A stretch of DNA of 34,005 nt. It comes from Eggerthellaceae bacterium UBA3686. GTDB lineage: Bacteria > Actinomycetota > Coriobacteriia > Coriobacteriales > Eggerthellaceae. This document shows positions 24,202 through 31,362 of the stretch, piece by piece. How positions within the stretch are numbered: position 1 is the stretch's first letter; the number at the start of each line of letters is the position of its first letter. Location: contig DFIX01000022.1 in the NCBI GenBank assembly GCA_002371495.1, forward strand, positions 30,700-64,704. Reading direction: 5' to 3'. The position numbers and the translations under genes are program-made. The notes under the pieces are model-generated. The model was not told the DNA's origin. It made no database searches and saw nothing but the letters and a program-made list of their open reading frames with translations.

Positions 24202-24531
24202 ATGCTCATCGATTTCACGGTTATGGACGAGATGACCATCCCCGGCATGAACGATGGCACCGGCACCATGACCTGCCGAATGTTCAATGACGAGAAGTAC
24301 CGCATTATCCCTACGACCATCCACCCAGGCGGCTCTATCGGCCATCACGCGCAAGAATCGGGCGATGATATGAACTACATCATCAGCGGCCAAGGCAAGG
24401 CTGTTTGCGATGGTGAAGAGGAAGAACTGAAGCCAGGCGTCATGCACATCTGCCCGCAGGGCTCCACCCACTCCATCGAGAACATGGGCGAAGATGATCT
24501 CGTCATGCTTACCGTCGTGGTGAAGAAGTAG
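24202..24531 (+). CDS. Small cupin-domain protein (cargo)
   Basis: This is a 109-residue single-domain cupin. The first motif is around GGSIGHHAQESGDDMNYIISGQG, with the HH pair and downstream acidic residue as potential metal ligands. The second is around PGVMHICPQGSTHSIEN with the second-motif His. Such small cupins bind metal and a small ligand; no specific reaction can be named. AAGGAG precedes the ATG by nine bases. It is on the strand opposite to the packaging genes, squeezed between portal and TerL, with only five bases before the converging TerL stop. This marks it as an inserted moron probably expressed in the lysogen. Confidence 0.85.
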   Translation: MLIDFTVMDEMTIPGMNDGTGTMTCRMFNDEKYRIIPTTIHPGGSIGHHAQESGDDMNYIISGQGKAVCDGEEEELKPGVMHICPQGSTHSIENMGEDDLVMLTVVVKK

Positions 24532-24536
24532 CCGAA

Positions 24537-25817
24537 TCATCCTCGTAGCACATCGTCCATAAGGGCATATCTAACCGCGTCGATGCTGTGGTCCTGGCCA
24601 TCTGGTATCTCGTCCATCCATGACCCGTCAGGCGCACGCAGGTATTCCTTGAGCGTGAACTCCTCATAGGTTTTCGGACACCGGTACGGGTCGATGACAA
24701 TCTCGCGCAATCCGGCCAGCCACTCGTATGAGAGCTTGCGCATACGAGCCTTCCGTGCAGGATGAATGCGAATGTGAAAGTCCCGCCGATAAACCGCCAT
24801 CTGCTGCTTGCCATCCGGCGTGTCATCTGCCCAAATAATCTCATCGTGAAAATAAGGCTCTTCGCCATCCTCGTCGGCGTAGGTCATGGCGTCGAGAAGA
24901 ATCTGCGCGGTCTCCGCAGGCGTCTTCTTATTCGCGCTGTGCTCTTCGAAGATGAGAAGACGACGTGCGGAAGGTTCCCACGCGCAGCGTACGAATCGCC
25001 AAGGGTCGGGAAACCAGCCCCAGTCCACGCCGTTCCTCGTCCTTTCGAAGCTCCGAATCCGCGAAAGCGAGAGCCGCTCGTCACGGATGTTGGTGAAGAC
25101 GTTGCCGCCCGTGCCGGTCACCTCGCCGAGATATTCCCACCTCCAGGCCGTCTCGTTGACGTCGTGAAGGTACTCCGCCTCGTCGATGAACGGCTCGCCG
25201 AGCCATTCGGGGTGCGTGTCGATAACGTCCAGGTAAGAAGAGCGCCGTACGAGTGTGTCGGCCCGTTTCTCCCTCTCCAGGCTCTCCAGGTTCACCCAGC
25301 TCCACATCGTTCGAGGCGGGTTGTAGCTGTAGAAGATCCAGAAGGAATCCCCGCCACGCCGAAGAGAGTTGAGAATGGACCGCACCGCCTCGATGCCGTC
25401 GAATTGGTCCAGCTCCTCGAACCAAATGACCGCCGGGTGCCCCTTGGTGAACTTGATGCCCTTCAGTTTCAACGGGTCATCGGCACCACGGAACACGATC
25501 CGCTGCCCGGTGGGGAGGTACGTTATCTCCATGGGAGAGAGACGCGCCTTGAAGTAACCCTCAAGCCCAAGCGATGAAATCGCCCACAGCACCTGCTGGT
25601 ACACAGAATCGCGCAACGTGTTCCCGAACCGCCTCACGATCACCGCGTTCGCGTAGGGGAAATTCACGACGAGAAGAACTATGCAAAGGCTGATGAAGGA
25701 AGACTTCGTCGAACCACGGCCGCCGTGAAGCCAATAGTGACTGTGACCATGTGCGAAAACGTCGCCGAGAACATCGTGGAAGGCGGGGATGACGAGCTCA
25801 CTCGCGTTAATCTCCAT
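24537..25817 (-). CDS. terL: Terminase large subunit (PBSX-type)
   Basis: This is a 426-residue packaging motor. The ATPase has Walker A GGRGSTKSS (32-40) and Walker B AVIWFEELD (129-137). The RNase-H-like nuclease half has GVDWGW (first Asp near residue 258) and the terminal DGQDHSIDAVRYAL, whose Asp is usually catalytic. Length is normal. ATG 25817 overlaps the TerS 3' end by 11 bases. It cuts and pumps DNA into the prohead through the portal. Having its own terminase means the element can direct packaging into its own capsid rather than relying on a helper terminase. Confidence 0.93.
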   Translation of the reverse strand: MEINASELVIPAFHDVLGDVFAHGHSHYWLHGGRGSTKSSFISLCIVLLVVNFPYANAVIVRRFGNTLRDSVYQQVLWAISSLGLEGYFKARLSPMEITYLPTGQRIVFRGADDPLKLKGIKFTKGHPAVIWFEELDQFDGIEAVRSILNSLRRGGDSFWIFYSYNPPRTMWSWVNLESLEREKRADTLVRRSSYLDVIDTHPEWLGEPFIDEAEYLHDVNETAWRWEYLGEVTGTGGNVFTNIRDERLSLSRIRSFERTRNGVDWGWFPDPWRFVRCAWEPSARRLLIFEEHSANKKTPAETAQILLDAMTYADEDGEEPYFHDEIIWADDTPDGKQQMAVYRRDFHIRIHPARKARMRKLSYEWLAGLREIVIDPYRCPKTYEEFTLKEYLRAPDGSWMDEIPDGQDHSIDAVRYALMDDVLRG

Positions 25818-26205
25818 TTTGCTCACCGCCTGCCACGCGAACCTCAACCCCGAGCGTGATCTTGGGCGTGTCGTCCGTATCGGTCTCGGCCTTGCGTGTG
25901 GTCTGTGCGTACTCGTCGGGGTACTTGCGCTCCAAGAGCCAAGCCGCCGCCGTCCACTGCGGGTTCTTCTCGCGCGTCGCGGTCGCCATGATGGACTGAA
26001 GAAGGGTCTCCTTGTACTCGGCTTCCGCCTTTTTGATGCCCTCAACTAACGCAACTTTCACCTTGGTATCTGGGTCCTTCAGCCACTTGTACCAGGCCGT
26101 CTCGGAGATACCCAGCCCTCGGCATATGTCGGCGTTGCTCATGCCGTGAGATTTCATTTCGATGGCCTGCTCGACCATCTTGTACGTGAGCTTCGGTTTT
26201 CTCAT
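25807..26205 (-). CDS. terS: Terminase small subunit
   Basis: This is a 132-residue protein. The N-terminal helix-turn-helix (residues 22-43, MSNADICRGLGISETAWYKWLK) is typical of TerS DNA recognition, followed by oligomerisation helices and a C-terminal beta strand (KITLGVEVRV). ATG 26205 is chosen for GGAGG eight bases upstream. It selects the packaging site and feeds TerL, with which it overlaps. A TGTGAC motif lies about 50 bases upstream and would start the terS-terL unit. Confidence 0.88.
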   Translation of the reverse strand: MRKPKLTYKMVEQAIEMKSHGMSNADICRGLGISETAWYKWLKDPDTKVKVALVEGIKKAEAEYKETLLQSIMATATREKNPQWTAAAWLLERKYPDEYAQTTRKAETDTDDTPKITLGVEVRVAGGEQNGD

Positions 26206-26252
26206 CGGGCGTACCTCCTCCCGGCGTCGTCGTTCGGAGGTATCGTCCCACG

Positions 26253-26265
26253 CGGTCACAAACCT
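26253..26265 (-). promoter_or_regulatory. Recurrent TGTGAC motif upstream of terS
   Basis: On the minus strand this reads AGGTTTGTGACCG, a slightly diverged copy with one extra T. GACGAT (complement of 26242-26247) follows eight bases after TTGTGA. It overlaps the 3' end of the zinc-ribbon gene. Confidence 0.45.
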
Positions 26266-26674
26266 ACAGTCGCTCTCGTTTGCCCTTCAGGCCGTGCTTG
26301 CGCATGAGCCGGGAGTTCTTCTGCCTAAGCTGCGCCCAACGCCGATGGAGCTCGTCGTACTCCGGGCCGCTGTCACATCCGGCAGCTTCTGCTTCGAGCA
26401 GCTGACTGTACGCCTCCTCTTCGGCCACATGGGCCGCTTCGGTGCATCGCTTGCACATACCGGATTGTCGGTTGATGCGAATGCCAAGGGCATGACACTC
26501 GGGGCATTCGTCGAGTACCTTCAGGCTCGCATGGATGCGCGATGCTTGGGCTTCGATGGCATGGAGAGTGTGGTCCACGCCGTAGCGGTCGAGGATTGCG
26601 TCGTGAACCGCCTGCACACCTTGATGCCCGAGCTCGCGAATGGTGTCGAGCTGCGCCGTTGTCCATGCGCTCAC
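26264..26674 (-). CDS. Zinc-ribbon hypothetical protein upstream of terS
   Basis: This is a 136-residue protein with CPEC (residues 57-60) and CKRC (74-77), a C-x2-C-x13-C-x2-C zinc ribbon. A helical N-terminus (TTAQLDTIRELGHQGVQAVHDAIL) looks DNA-binding-like, and the C-terminal helix is basic (RRWAQLRQKNSRLMRKHGLKGKRER). The start is GTG 26674, overlapping an upstream stop as GTGA, with GAGGTGG before it. The role is unknown. Lying between replication and packaging genes, and being cysteine-rich and basic, it could be a late activator in the spirit of the P2/P4 Ogr/delta proteins, or a packaging accessory factor. Neither is shown by sequence. Confidence 0.7.
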   Translation of the reverse strand: MSAWTTAQLDTIRELGHQGVQAVHDAILDRYGVDHTLHAIEAQASRIHASLKVLDECPECHALGIRINRQSGMCKRCTEAAHVAEEEAYSQLLEAEAAGCDSGPEYDELHRRWAQLRQKNSRLMRKHGLKGKRERL

Positions 26675-26985
26675 GCGACCACCTCGCCTCGGTATTCCAC
26701 CCTTGCGTCCATAGTTGAGGAGGCTTCTGCTTGCCGGCGTATGGGCAGCTCTCTGAGCGTGTCACCGTCGTTATCCATAGTTGCCGCAGATGTTCCGTAG
26801 CTTTTTCCCGAATTACTATCAGAGGCCCTTCGCAGGCATTCAGTCTCAAAAGTGCTTCGCGCATCTATGGCATCTATGGACAGAGAGCAGCCTATGCACG
26901 CGCAAGCAGCGGAAACACCACCCGTGGTTTTGCTAGCAATCGACGGCTCAACCATGGGCGCAACTACGGATGCGGCGTTTGCCAT
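26671..26985 (-). CDS. Doubtful small ORF between primase and zinc-ribbon genes
   Basis: This open frame gives about 104 residues from ATG 26985, or more from TTG 27009 inside the primase 3' end. In its favour, its TGA overlaps the next gene's GTG (GTGA), a coupled junction. Against it, there is no good ribosome site, the composition is Ala/Ser/Thr-rich without motifs, and the DNA contains repeated CCATAGWTG words that suggest a replication or regulatory region. It may be both or neither. Confidence 0.3.
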   Translation of the reverse strand: MANAASVVAPMVEPSIASKTTGGVSAACACIGCSLSIDAIDARSTFETECLRRASDSNSGKSYGTSAATMDNDGDTLRELPIRRQAEASSTMDARVEYRGEVVA

Positions 26986-26990
26986 AGCAT
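26709..26990. repeat. Dispersed CCATAGWTG words downstream of primase gene
   Basis: CCATAGTTG occurs at 26709-26717 and 26775-26783. Its inverse-strand form CATCTATGG is tandemly duplicated at 26862-26870 and 26871-26879. CCATAGCAT is at 26982-26990. The words resemble the units of the 10-bp array at 30286-30325 on the other side of the primase gene. A second initiator-binding region, as P4 has with ori and crr flanking its alpha gene, is a possibility. Confidence 0.4.
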
Positions 26991-26992
26991 GT

Positions 26993-29854
26993 CTAGCCAA
27001 TCGGCACAAAGACGTTTCCCTTCTTCTTAGTGATGCGGTCGTTGGAGTTAGTGGTGCGCATGTTGAAGATCCGGCACATGCGCCTGCTGAACTCGATGCT
27101 TGAAGTCTTCTGCTGGTTCAGGTCATCTGCCCATTCTTTGAAGAGTTCGAAGATGTCGTGTGTGCGGCGATGGTCTATGAACTCTCGGGTGATTCCCTGA
27201 TCGTCTATCCAGGCGCGAACGTTGTCGGATTCGATGATGAGATTATTTAGCTCCTCGTCCATGCCATCTATCGAGGAGTAGCGCGTGCGGCGCTCGGCAA
27301 TCATCTGGTGCGCGGCCTGTGCGCCGAGAAAAGCAAGGCGCGCTTGGTTTCCGGGCTCTGCCATGACGCGCCTGATGTCCTGCCTCTCGTCCTCGCCGGG
27401 AACGAACATGTGACGGAATGGGACAATCGAAACGCGGCGCACGAATCCGCTGTCCACTCCTGCCATGCGGGGCAGGTTGTTCATAGAGAACATGAGGTTG
27501 CAGTTGGGCTGGAAGTCGAAGGCTGCCTCGTATTTCGCCTCAGCGTGAACCGTGTTGTGCGTCGCGACTCTCTTGAGCATGGATTGCGCGTTCTTGCTGA
27601 GCGTCATGTCCGAGATGTCATCGCCCGTGACGACGAGCTTGCCTACGAGCCCAGAGGCATCAAAACGCTTGTCGAAGTCGGTCGGGCACATGCCAGAACG
27701 GTTCGATTCGCCAACGAGGTCTGAGACAACGTCCTCGAAAGTAGATTTGCCCGTATTCGCGGTCCCGTCTGTTGTTCCGGGATTATTGGCGCGGCCGATG
27801 AGGAACGCAATCTGCGTGGTTACCGGATAGGCTGTCAACGATGCGCCGATTATCTCGCAAAGGACCGTGAACACGGCCTCGTCGCCATCGGCGAGATCCC
27901 GCAAGAACGAATCGGCCTCACCTTCGGGCGCATCGGGGTCCCATGAAGCCGCAACCGTGTTGGTGATCAGCATGTCGGGTCTCGGCTCGACCTCCTTCAT
28001 CGTGATGAGGTCAACGACCTTGCCGTTGGAGAACGAGACATACGGCCTTCCATCGAAGTCTTGTGTCGACCTCGGCTTGCTCTGGCTGATAACGTAGAGT
28101 GTTGTCTCCTTGACGGCGGCACTGTTGATGTCGTCAAGCCTCGCGGTGCATGAGCGACGTACATAATCGTTCCCCACGCCCCAGCGCCTTCCCAACCATA
28201 CAGCAGGGGCTCCGTTAATCGTGCATCCGTACTCTTCGGCAATGATGTCGCGCCCGAGGCGATTGTGAAGGACAGTTTGGGTCGGATAGCCCTTTTCGGA
28301 CAGCCTGCGGTAACGAAAGCGTCCCCACTCGAAGCAATCCGCCTGGTGTTTTGCATGCCAGTTGTATGCCTTCTTAAGGTCTGCCGGAATCTCATCGCCC
28401 TTTATGCGTCCGAGCTGTTTTGCGACGTTGATGATGAGCTGCTGGTTCCTGTCGCACCAAAAGCAGAGCTTGAGGTAGAACTTGAAATCGCCCATGCCGT
28501 TCATATCGGCCACGCCAGCCTCGCCGATCTGCGCGATTACCTTGTCGGCGTCAGGCAGATAGTGAGGGAGCCGACTTTTGGCCCGCTGCGTCGAACCGCC
28601 GACATCAGCGTCAGCCTTCCCGTCCTCGTCATCCTTGGTATCCTTGCCGACTTTGACAAGCGTTTCGAATTCTTCCCAGGTTGCGGGACCGAAGGGCTCC
28701 GCCACGACGAGCTTCTGGAGCACGTTGTCACGCATGGGGCCGGGGAGCCTGGTCAGGCGTCCGCAGTTCTTGTTCTGCTGGTCCATGACGAGCCCGCTGC
28801 GCTCGATATAGGAGAAGAGCGCCCTCACGCGTTTGGCGTATGTCTCGTGGTCGGACGCATCGATTGCCACGATGGCGTGAAGACTCTTGCCGCCCGAGTA
28901 CACGACGCAGCGAACAGGCAAATTGAGACTGCGGTACCAAGCCAGTTGCGTAGCGAGGTCGCCCTCGTCGCACTCCACGAGCGCGTTCGCGAATCCGACG
29001 ATGTGGAACCCGTTCGCCTTGCTGTAGGAGCGGTTGATCCCATCGGTCGCGTTCACGCAGATCCAGACGCCCGCCTCGCCACCGTCCATGTTGCCAACGC
29101 CTTCCCTGAGCCTGGCCACGAGGTCACCGCAACGGTGAAACGCTCCCACCTCTCCTGGGTCGAATTTGCCTTGCCACTTCTTGCTCGGAGTGCCGCGCCT
29201 CACGATGCAGACGAGGTCATCGGGCGAGAAAAGGGTCTCCAGATATGTTGCGGCCTGTTCGGAAGGCGAGATTCCTAGCTCGAAGTCGATTTCCTTGATC
29301 GCCTGCTCGATCTCCTGCGAGGTGGGCTTGCGCCCAACGGCGCCGCCGAGCAAGTCGGGCTCATGTTCGTCTCTCGGTTTTGTCCTGGCTCCGCTCCTCT
29401 TCCGGTTCGACCCGCCGCCCCGCCAGCCGTACTGATAGGCGTACCAGAACAGCGTCTTCTTGGTCATCGAGCCGCTAGTGCCGTAAAAGGCGTTGTACAG
29501 GTTCTCCGCCCGTTCAAGGTCTACGCGTTGCTCGTCGGGGTCTGTTATGCACCATTGGCAAAGAATATCGAGAGAACCGCCCGCGACCGCATACGATTCG
29601 ACGATCTGCTCCCACTCTTTGCCGCCGATTCCGGCAGCAGCTGAGCAGGGAATCGCCATGATGGCGTCCTCTGCCTCTTCCGGGGTGTCGGTTTCTATTA
29701 CAGCGTTCCAGTCGAGCTCGTCCCACTGATCGCTGGTGCAATTCGTGACAGCCCTGTATGATTCAACCAAGGTAGGCCCCTGGTCTGCCAGCTCGCTGCC
29801 GGTGGTCTGGCCGCCAAGCATACGGCCACCGGCGGCATCTTCCGCCCGGCTCAT
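26993..29854 (-). CDS. Replication primase-helicase (PriCT, AEP-like primase, SF3/D5 helicase)
   Basis: This is a 953-residue protein from ATG 29854 (AGGTGG eight bases upstream); GTG 29866 directly after the previous stop is the alternative. Residues about 30-145 resemble a PriCT domain. A primase-polymerase core follows with acidic ECDEGD (near 296) and SGGKSLH (near 322), the catalytic His motif. D5_N-like and P4/D5-family helicase regions come next: Walker A GTANTGKST (near 699), Walker B LVVTGDD (near 742), motif C MFSMNNLPR and arginine finger FVRR (near 805). It probably initiates replication at its own iterons, opens DNA and primes synthesis. Organisation resembles phage and satellite initiators such as P4 alpha. 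Confidence 0.87.
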   Translation of the reverse strand: MSRAEDAAGGRMLGGQTTGSELADQGPTLVESYRAVTNCTSDQWDELDWNAVIETDTPEEAEDAIMAIPCSAAAGIGGKEWEQIVESYAVAGGSLDILCQWCITDPDEQRVDLERAENLYNAFYGTSGSMTKKTLFWYAYQYGWRGGGSNRKRSGARTKPRDEHEPDLLGGAVGRKPTSQEIEQAIKEIDFELGISPSEQAATYLETLFSPDDLVCIVRRGTPSKKWQGKFDPGEVGAFHRCGDLVARLREGVGNMDGGEAGVWICVNATDGINRSYSKANGFHIVGFANALVECDEGDLATQLAWYRSLNLPVRCVVYSGGKSLHAIVAIDASDHETYAKRVRALFSYIERSGLVMDQQNKNCGRLTRLPGPMRDNVLQKLVVAEPFGPATWEEFETLVKVGKDTKDDEDGKADADVGGSTQRAKSRLPHYLPDADKVIAQIGEAGVADMNGMGDFKFYLKLCFWCDRNQQLIINVAKQLGRIKGDEIPADLKKAYNWHAKHQADCFEWGRFRYRRLSEKGYPTQTVLHNRLGRDIIAEEYGCTINGAPAVWLGRRWGVGNDYVRRSCTARLDDINSAAVKETTLYVISQSKPRSTQDFDGRPYVSFSNGKVVDLITMKEVEPRPDMLITNTVAASWDPDAPEGEADSFLRDLADGDEAVFTVLCEIIGASLTAYPVTTQIAFLIGRANNPGTTDGTANTGKSTFEDVVSDLVGESNRSGMCPTDFDKRFDASGLVGKLVVTGDDISDMTLSKNAQSMLKRVATHNTVHAEAKYEAAFDFQPNCNLMFSMNNLPRMAGVDSGFVRRVSIVPFRHMFVPGEDERQDIRRVMAEPGNQARLAFLGAQAAHQMIAERRTRYSSIDGMDEELNNLIIESDNVRAWIDDQGITREFIDHRRTHDIFELFKEWADDLNQQKTSSIEFSRRMCRIFNMRTTNSNDRITKKKGNVFVPIG

Positions 29855-29866
29855 CGGTATCGCCAC

Positions 29867-30109
29867 CTAGCGAACCTGGCCGAACTGGGCACAGATGGCA
29901 TTCGTGTTGAAACGCCACTGGTTGCCAACCCGGAAGCTGCCGTGAAGGTTGCCCTTGCATGCCTCGCGCGTCACGGTGCGCTCGGACACGCATGCGATTC
30001 GCGCCACCTCGTGTTTGCCGATGATGGCGGGAAGGGCGTCGATCTCGTTCTGCGTGTAGCCGGTTATGCTTGCCGGATTGGCGCTCGTTGTCTCTTTGAT
30101 CGCGGACAT
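29867..30109 (-). CDS. Small HTH protein (excisionase/AlpA-like)
   Basis: This is an 80-residue protein. A helix-turn-helix of the excisionase/AlpA kind spans about residues 32-68: GKHEVARIACVSERTVTREACKG, then a short wing with GNQWRFNT, the typical W-R-F/I anchor. ATG 30109 has GGAGG five bases upstream, and the longer frame lacks one. It is the first gene of the replication operon, twelve bases ahead of the primase start. In satellites such a gene often switches on excision and replication genes. It may act as excisionase, activator, or both. Confidence 0.8.
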   Translation of the reverse strand: MSAIKETTSANPASITGYTQNEIDALPAIIGKHEVARIACVSERTVTREACKGNLHGSFRVGNQWRFNTNAICAQFGQVR

Positions 30110-30188
30110 AGCGACCTCCATTCCTTGAGGTTGAAATGCCGGATCGTGCACGTCCGTTTTGTCTGCTAGCAGCCTGAATATACGACGT

Positions 30189-30200
30189 TGTCACAACTGA
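30189..30200 (-). promoter_or_regulatory. Recurrent TGTGAC motif and TATATT box, replication operon promoter
   Basis: On the minus strand this reads TCAGTTGTGACA, with TATATT (complement of 30177-30182) eight bases after TTGTGA, the best -10 of the set. TTGTGACAA here is also palindromic. The start site would be about 60 bases before the HTH gene. Confidence 0.5.
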
Positions 30201-30234
30201 CGCAAATGGCATACGAGCAGGTAAACGCTGCATT

Positions 30235-30262
30235 TTCTTAGATTTTGGGAGTTATCTAAGAA
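30235..30262. promoter_or_regulatory. Inverted repeat TTCTTAGAT / ATCTAAGAA, putative operator
   Basis: TTCTTAGAT (30235-30243) and its reverse complement (30254-30262) form a perfect 9-bp inverted repeat with a 10-nt spacer. A third copy of TTCTTAGAT lies at 30375-30383. Placed between the regulators and the replication operon, they are probable repressor sites. Confidence 0.5.
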
Positions 30263-30285
30263 CGGCTCTGCGGTGCGTAACTTTG

Positions 30286-30325
30286 CATAAGATGCCATAA
30301 GTTGTCATAGTGTTCCATAGTTTGC
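30286..30325 (+). repeat. Four 10-bp tandem iterons, putative replication origin
   Basis: CATAA or CATAG begins at 30286, 30296, 30306 and 30316, exactly one helical turn apart, with partly conserved GTT(G/T) following. Such phased arrays upstream of an initiator gene are typical iterons. The flanking DNA (30220-30420) is the AT-richest part of the right arm, suitable for melting. Origin function is inferred. Confidence 0.6.
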
Positions 30326-30351
30326 CACCGTGTGAAAAACAGGGACAACTA

Positions 30352-30383
30352 AGACAGCGCTTATAGCTGTCTCATTCTTAGAT
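30352..30383. promoter_or_regulatory. Palindrome AGACAGC-N7-GCTGTCT plus TTCTTAGAT copy
   Basis: AGACAGC (30352-30358) and GCTGTCT (30366-30372) are perfect 7-bp arms with a 7-nt spacer, a form suited to a dimeric repressor. The third TTCTTAGAT copy follows three bases later. It is 70 bp downstream of the second regulator gene in the control region. Confidence 0.45.
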
Positions 30384-30451
30384 TTCCCGCGAATTCTTTC
30401 CCGCCGTACCGTCGTTATGTGTAGGCGATGTGAGCCTGACGGCTCATGGCG

Positions 30452-31348
30452 TCACCAATCCTCATCGTCGAGCCATTCATCCGAAGGGTAGTCGTCAATC
30501 CAGTTCTTCCCAAACACACGAAGCTCGTCGCGTAGAAACTCGTGTTCAGACGGTCCGGTCCTCTCCAAGTACTTCTTGACGCCAAAGACATCCAGCTCGA
30601 TGCATGCTCGATCAAGCATGCCAAGCACAGCAAACTGCTTGTCGCGTTGGTCTTCGCCGTCAAAGTCGAAGGATGCCGCAGCAGCTTTCCAGGGATCGAA
30701 TCCGATCTCCTGCCAGAACTTCGAAAGTTCATCGGGTTCGTCCGCCTGTCCAGCCCTGGCTTGATGGAGGTATAGCCTGCTTATGGCTGCAAGGGTCAGG
30801 TCTGCCAGCTCTTCGTCGTTGAGGTATTCGGCGGCGAAGTGTATGGCGGAGCGCCTGAAGCCGTCCAAGCCTTTCGAGAACTGCTTCTCGTAGTCTTGGT
30901 CTGTCATGTCGGTGCCCTCGAGGATTATGGTAGATACCCGTTGCTCGACCTCTTCCACAAGCTGTGAGGAAAGGGGCTTTCCTTCTATGTAATGGTCGAA
31001 AATCGCAGTCGAGAGTTTGAGCGTCTGCCTTGGCATCCAATCCAGCTTGCTCTCGCAAAGGCCAGGGAAGATACGCTCTACAACGAGCTTCCGGGATGGG
31101 TTTCGCGTCGGCCTAAACCAGCCATAGACGGTCTTCTCCTCTTCGCCCATCAGCTCAGCTAGCCGCTTGCAGTCCGAGCCAACGCCCTTGAGCGCTTTCT
31201 GGAGGGTGTCGGGCGGCAGGAACGAGAAGGGGTGCTTCTCATCGTATTCAATTTCGAGTTCCTGGGCCCTCCGAACCAAGTTATGCTCGATGTCCTCGAA
31301 GCTCCACTTGCCCCAGTCGATCTTGAAGTTGTTGGGCATCCGTATCAT
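30452..31348 (-). CDS. Putative HTH regulator, paralogue of the neighbouring gene
   Basis: This is a 298-residue protein. Its first 100 residues align by eye with the upstream gene: W.FEDIE..L..RAQE..IEYDEKHPFSFLP, then LQKALK.VG..C..LAELM..E.KTVYGWF.P.RNPSRK, then P.LCE. The AELM...TV.GWF segment (about 64-82) looks like a helix-turn-helix. The rest is helical and acidic and differs strongly from the paralogue apart from the AA.YL.DEEL.....AA region near 175-190. It lies 14 bases after the first regulator and before the control region. It is probably part of the lysogeny switch, though I do not recognise a named family. Confidence 0.7.
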   Translation of the reverse strand: MIRMPNNFKIDWGKWSFEDIEHNLVRRAQELEIEYDEKHPFSFLPPDTLQKALKGVGSDCKRLAELMGEEEKTVYGWFRPTRNPSRKLVVERIFPGLCESKLDWMPRQTLKLSTAIFDHYIEGKPLSSQLVEEVEQRVSTIILEGTDMTDQDYEKQFSKGLDGFRRSAIHFAAEYLNDEELADLTLAAISRLYLHQARAGQADEPDELSKFWQEIGFDPWKAAAASFDFDGEDQRDKQFAVLGMLDRACIELDVFGVKKYLERTGPSEHEFLRDELRVFGKNWIDDYPSDEWLDDEDW

Positions 31349-31362
31349 TGTTTACCCCATGT

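Noticed and set aside
24091..24540. Upstream extension of the portal frame antisense to the cupin gene
   Set aside because: There is no coding character, the cupin on the other strand is clearly real, and ATG 24090 has a good ribosome site.
29867..30151. Longer 94-residue start for the small HTH gene
   Set aside because: ATG 30109 has GGAGG at ideal distance, and the first 14 extra residues lack a ribosome site.
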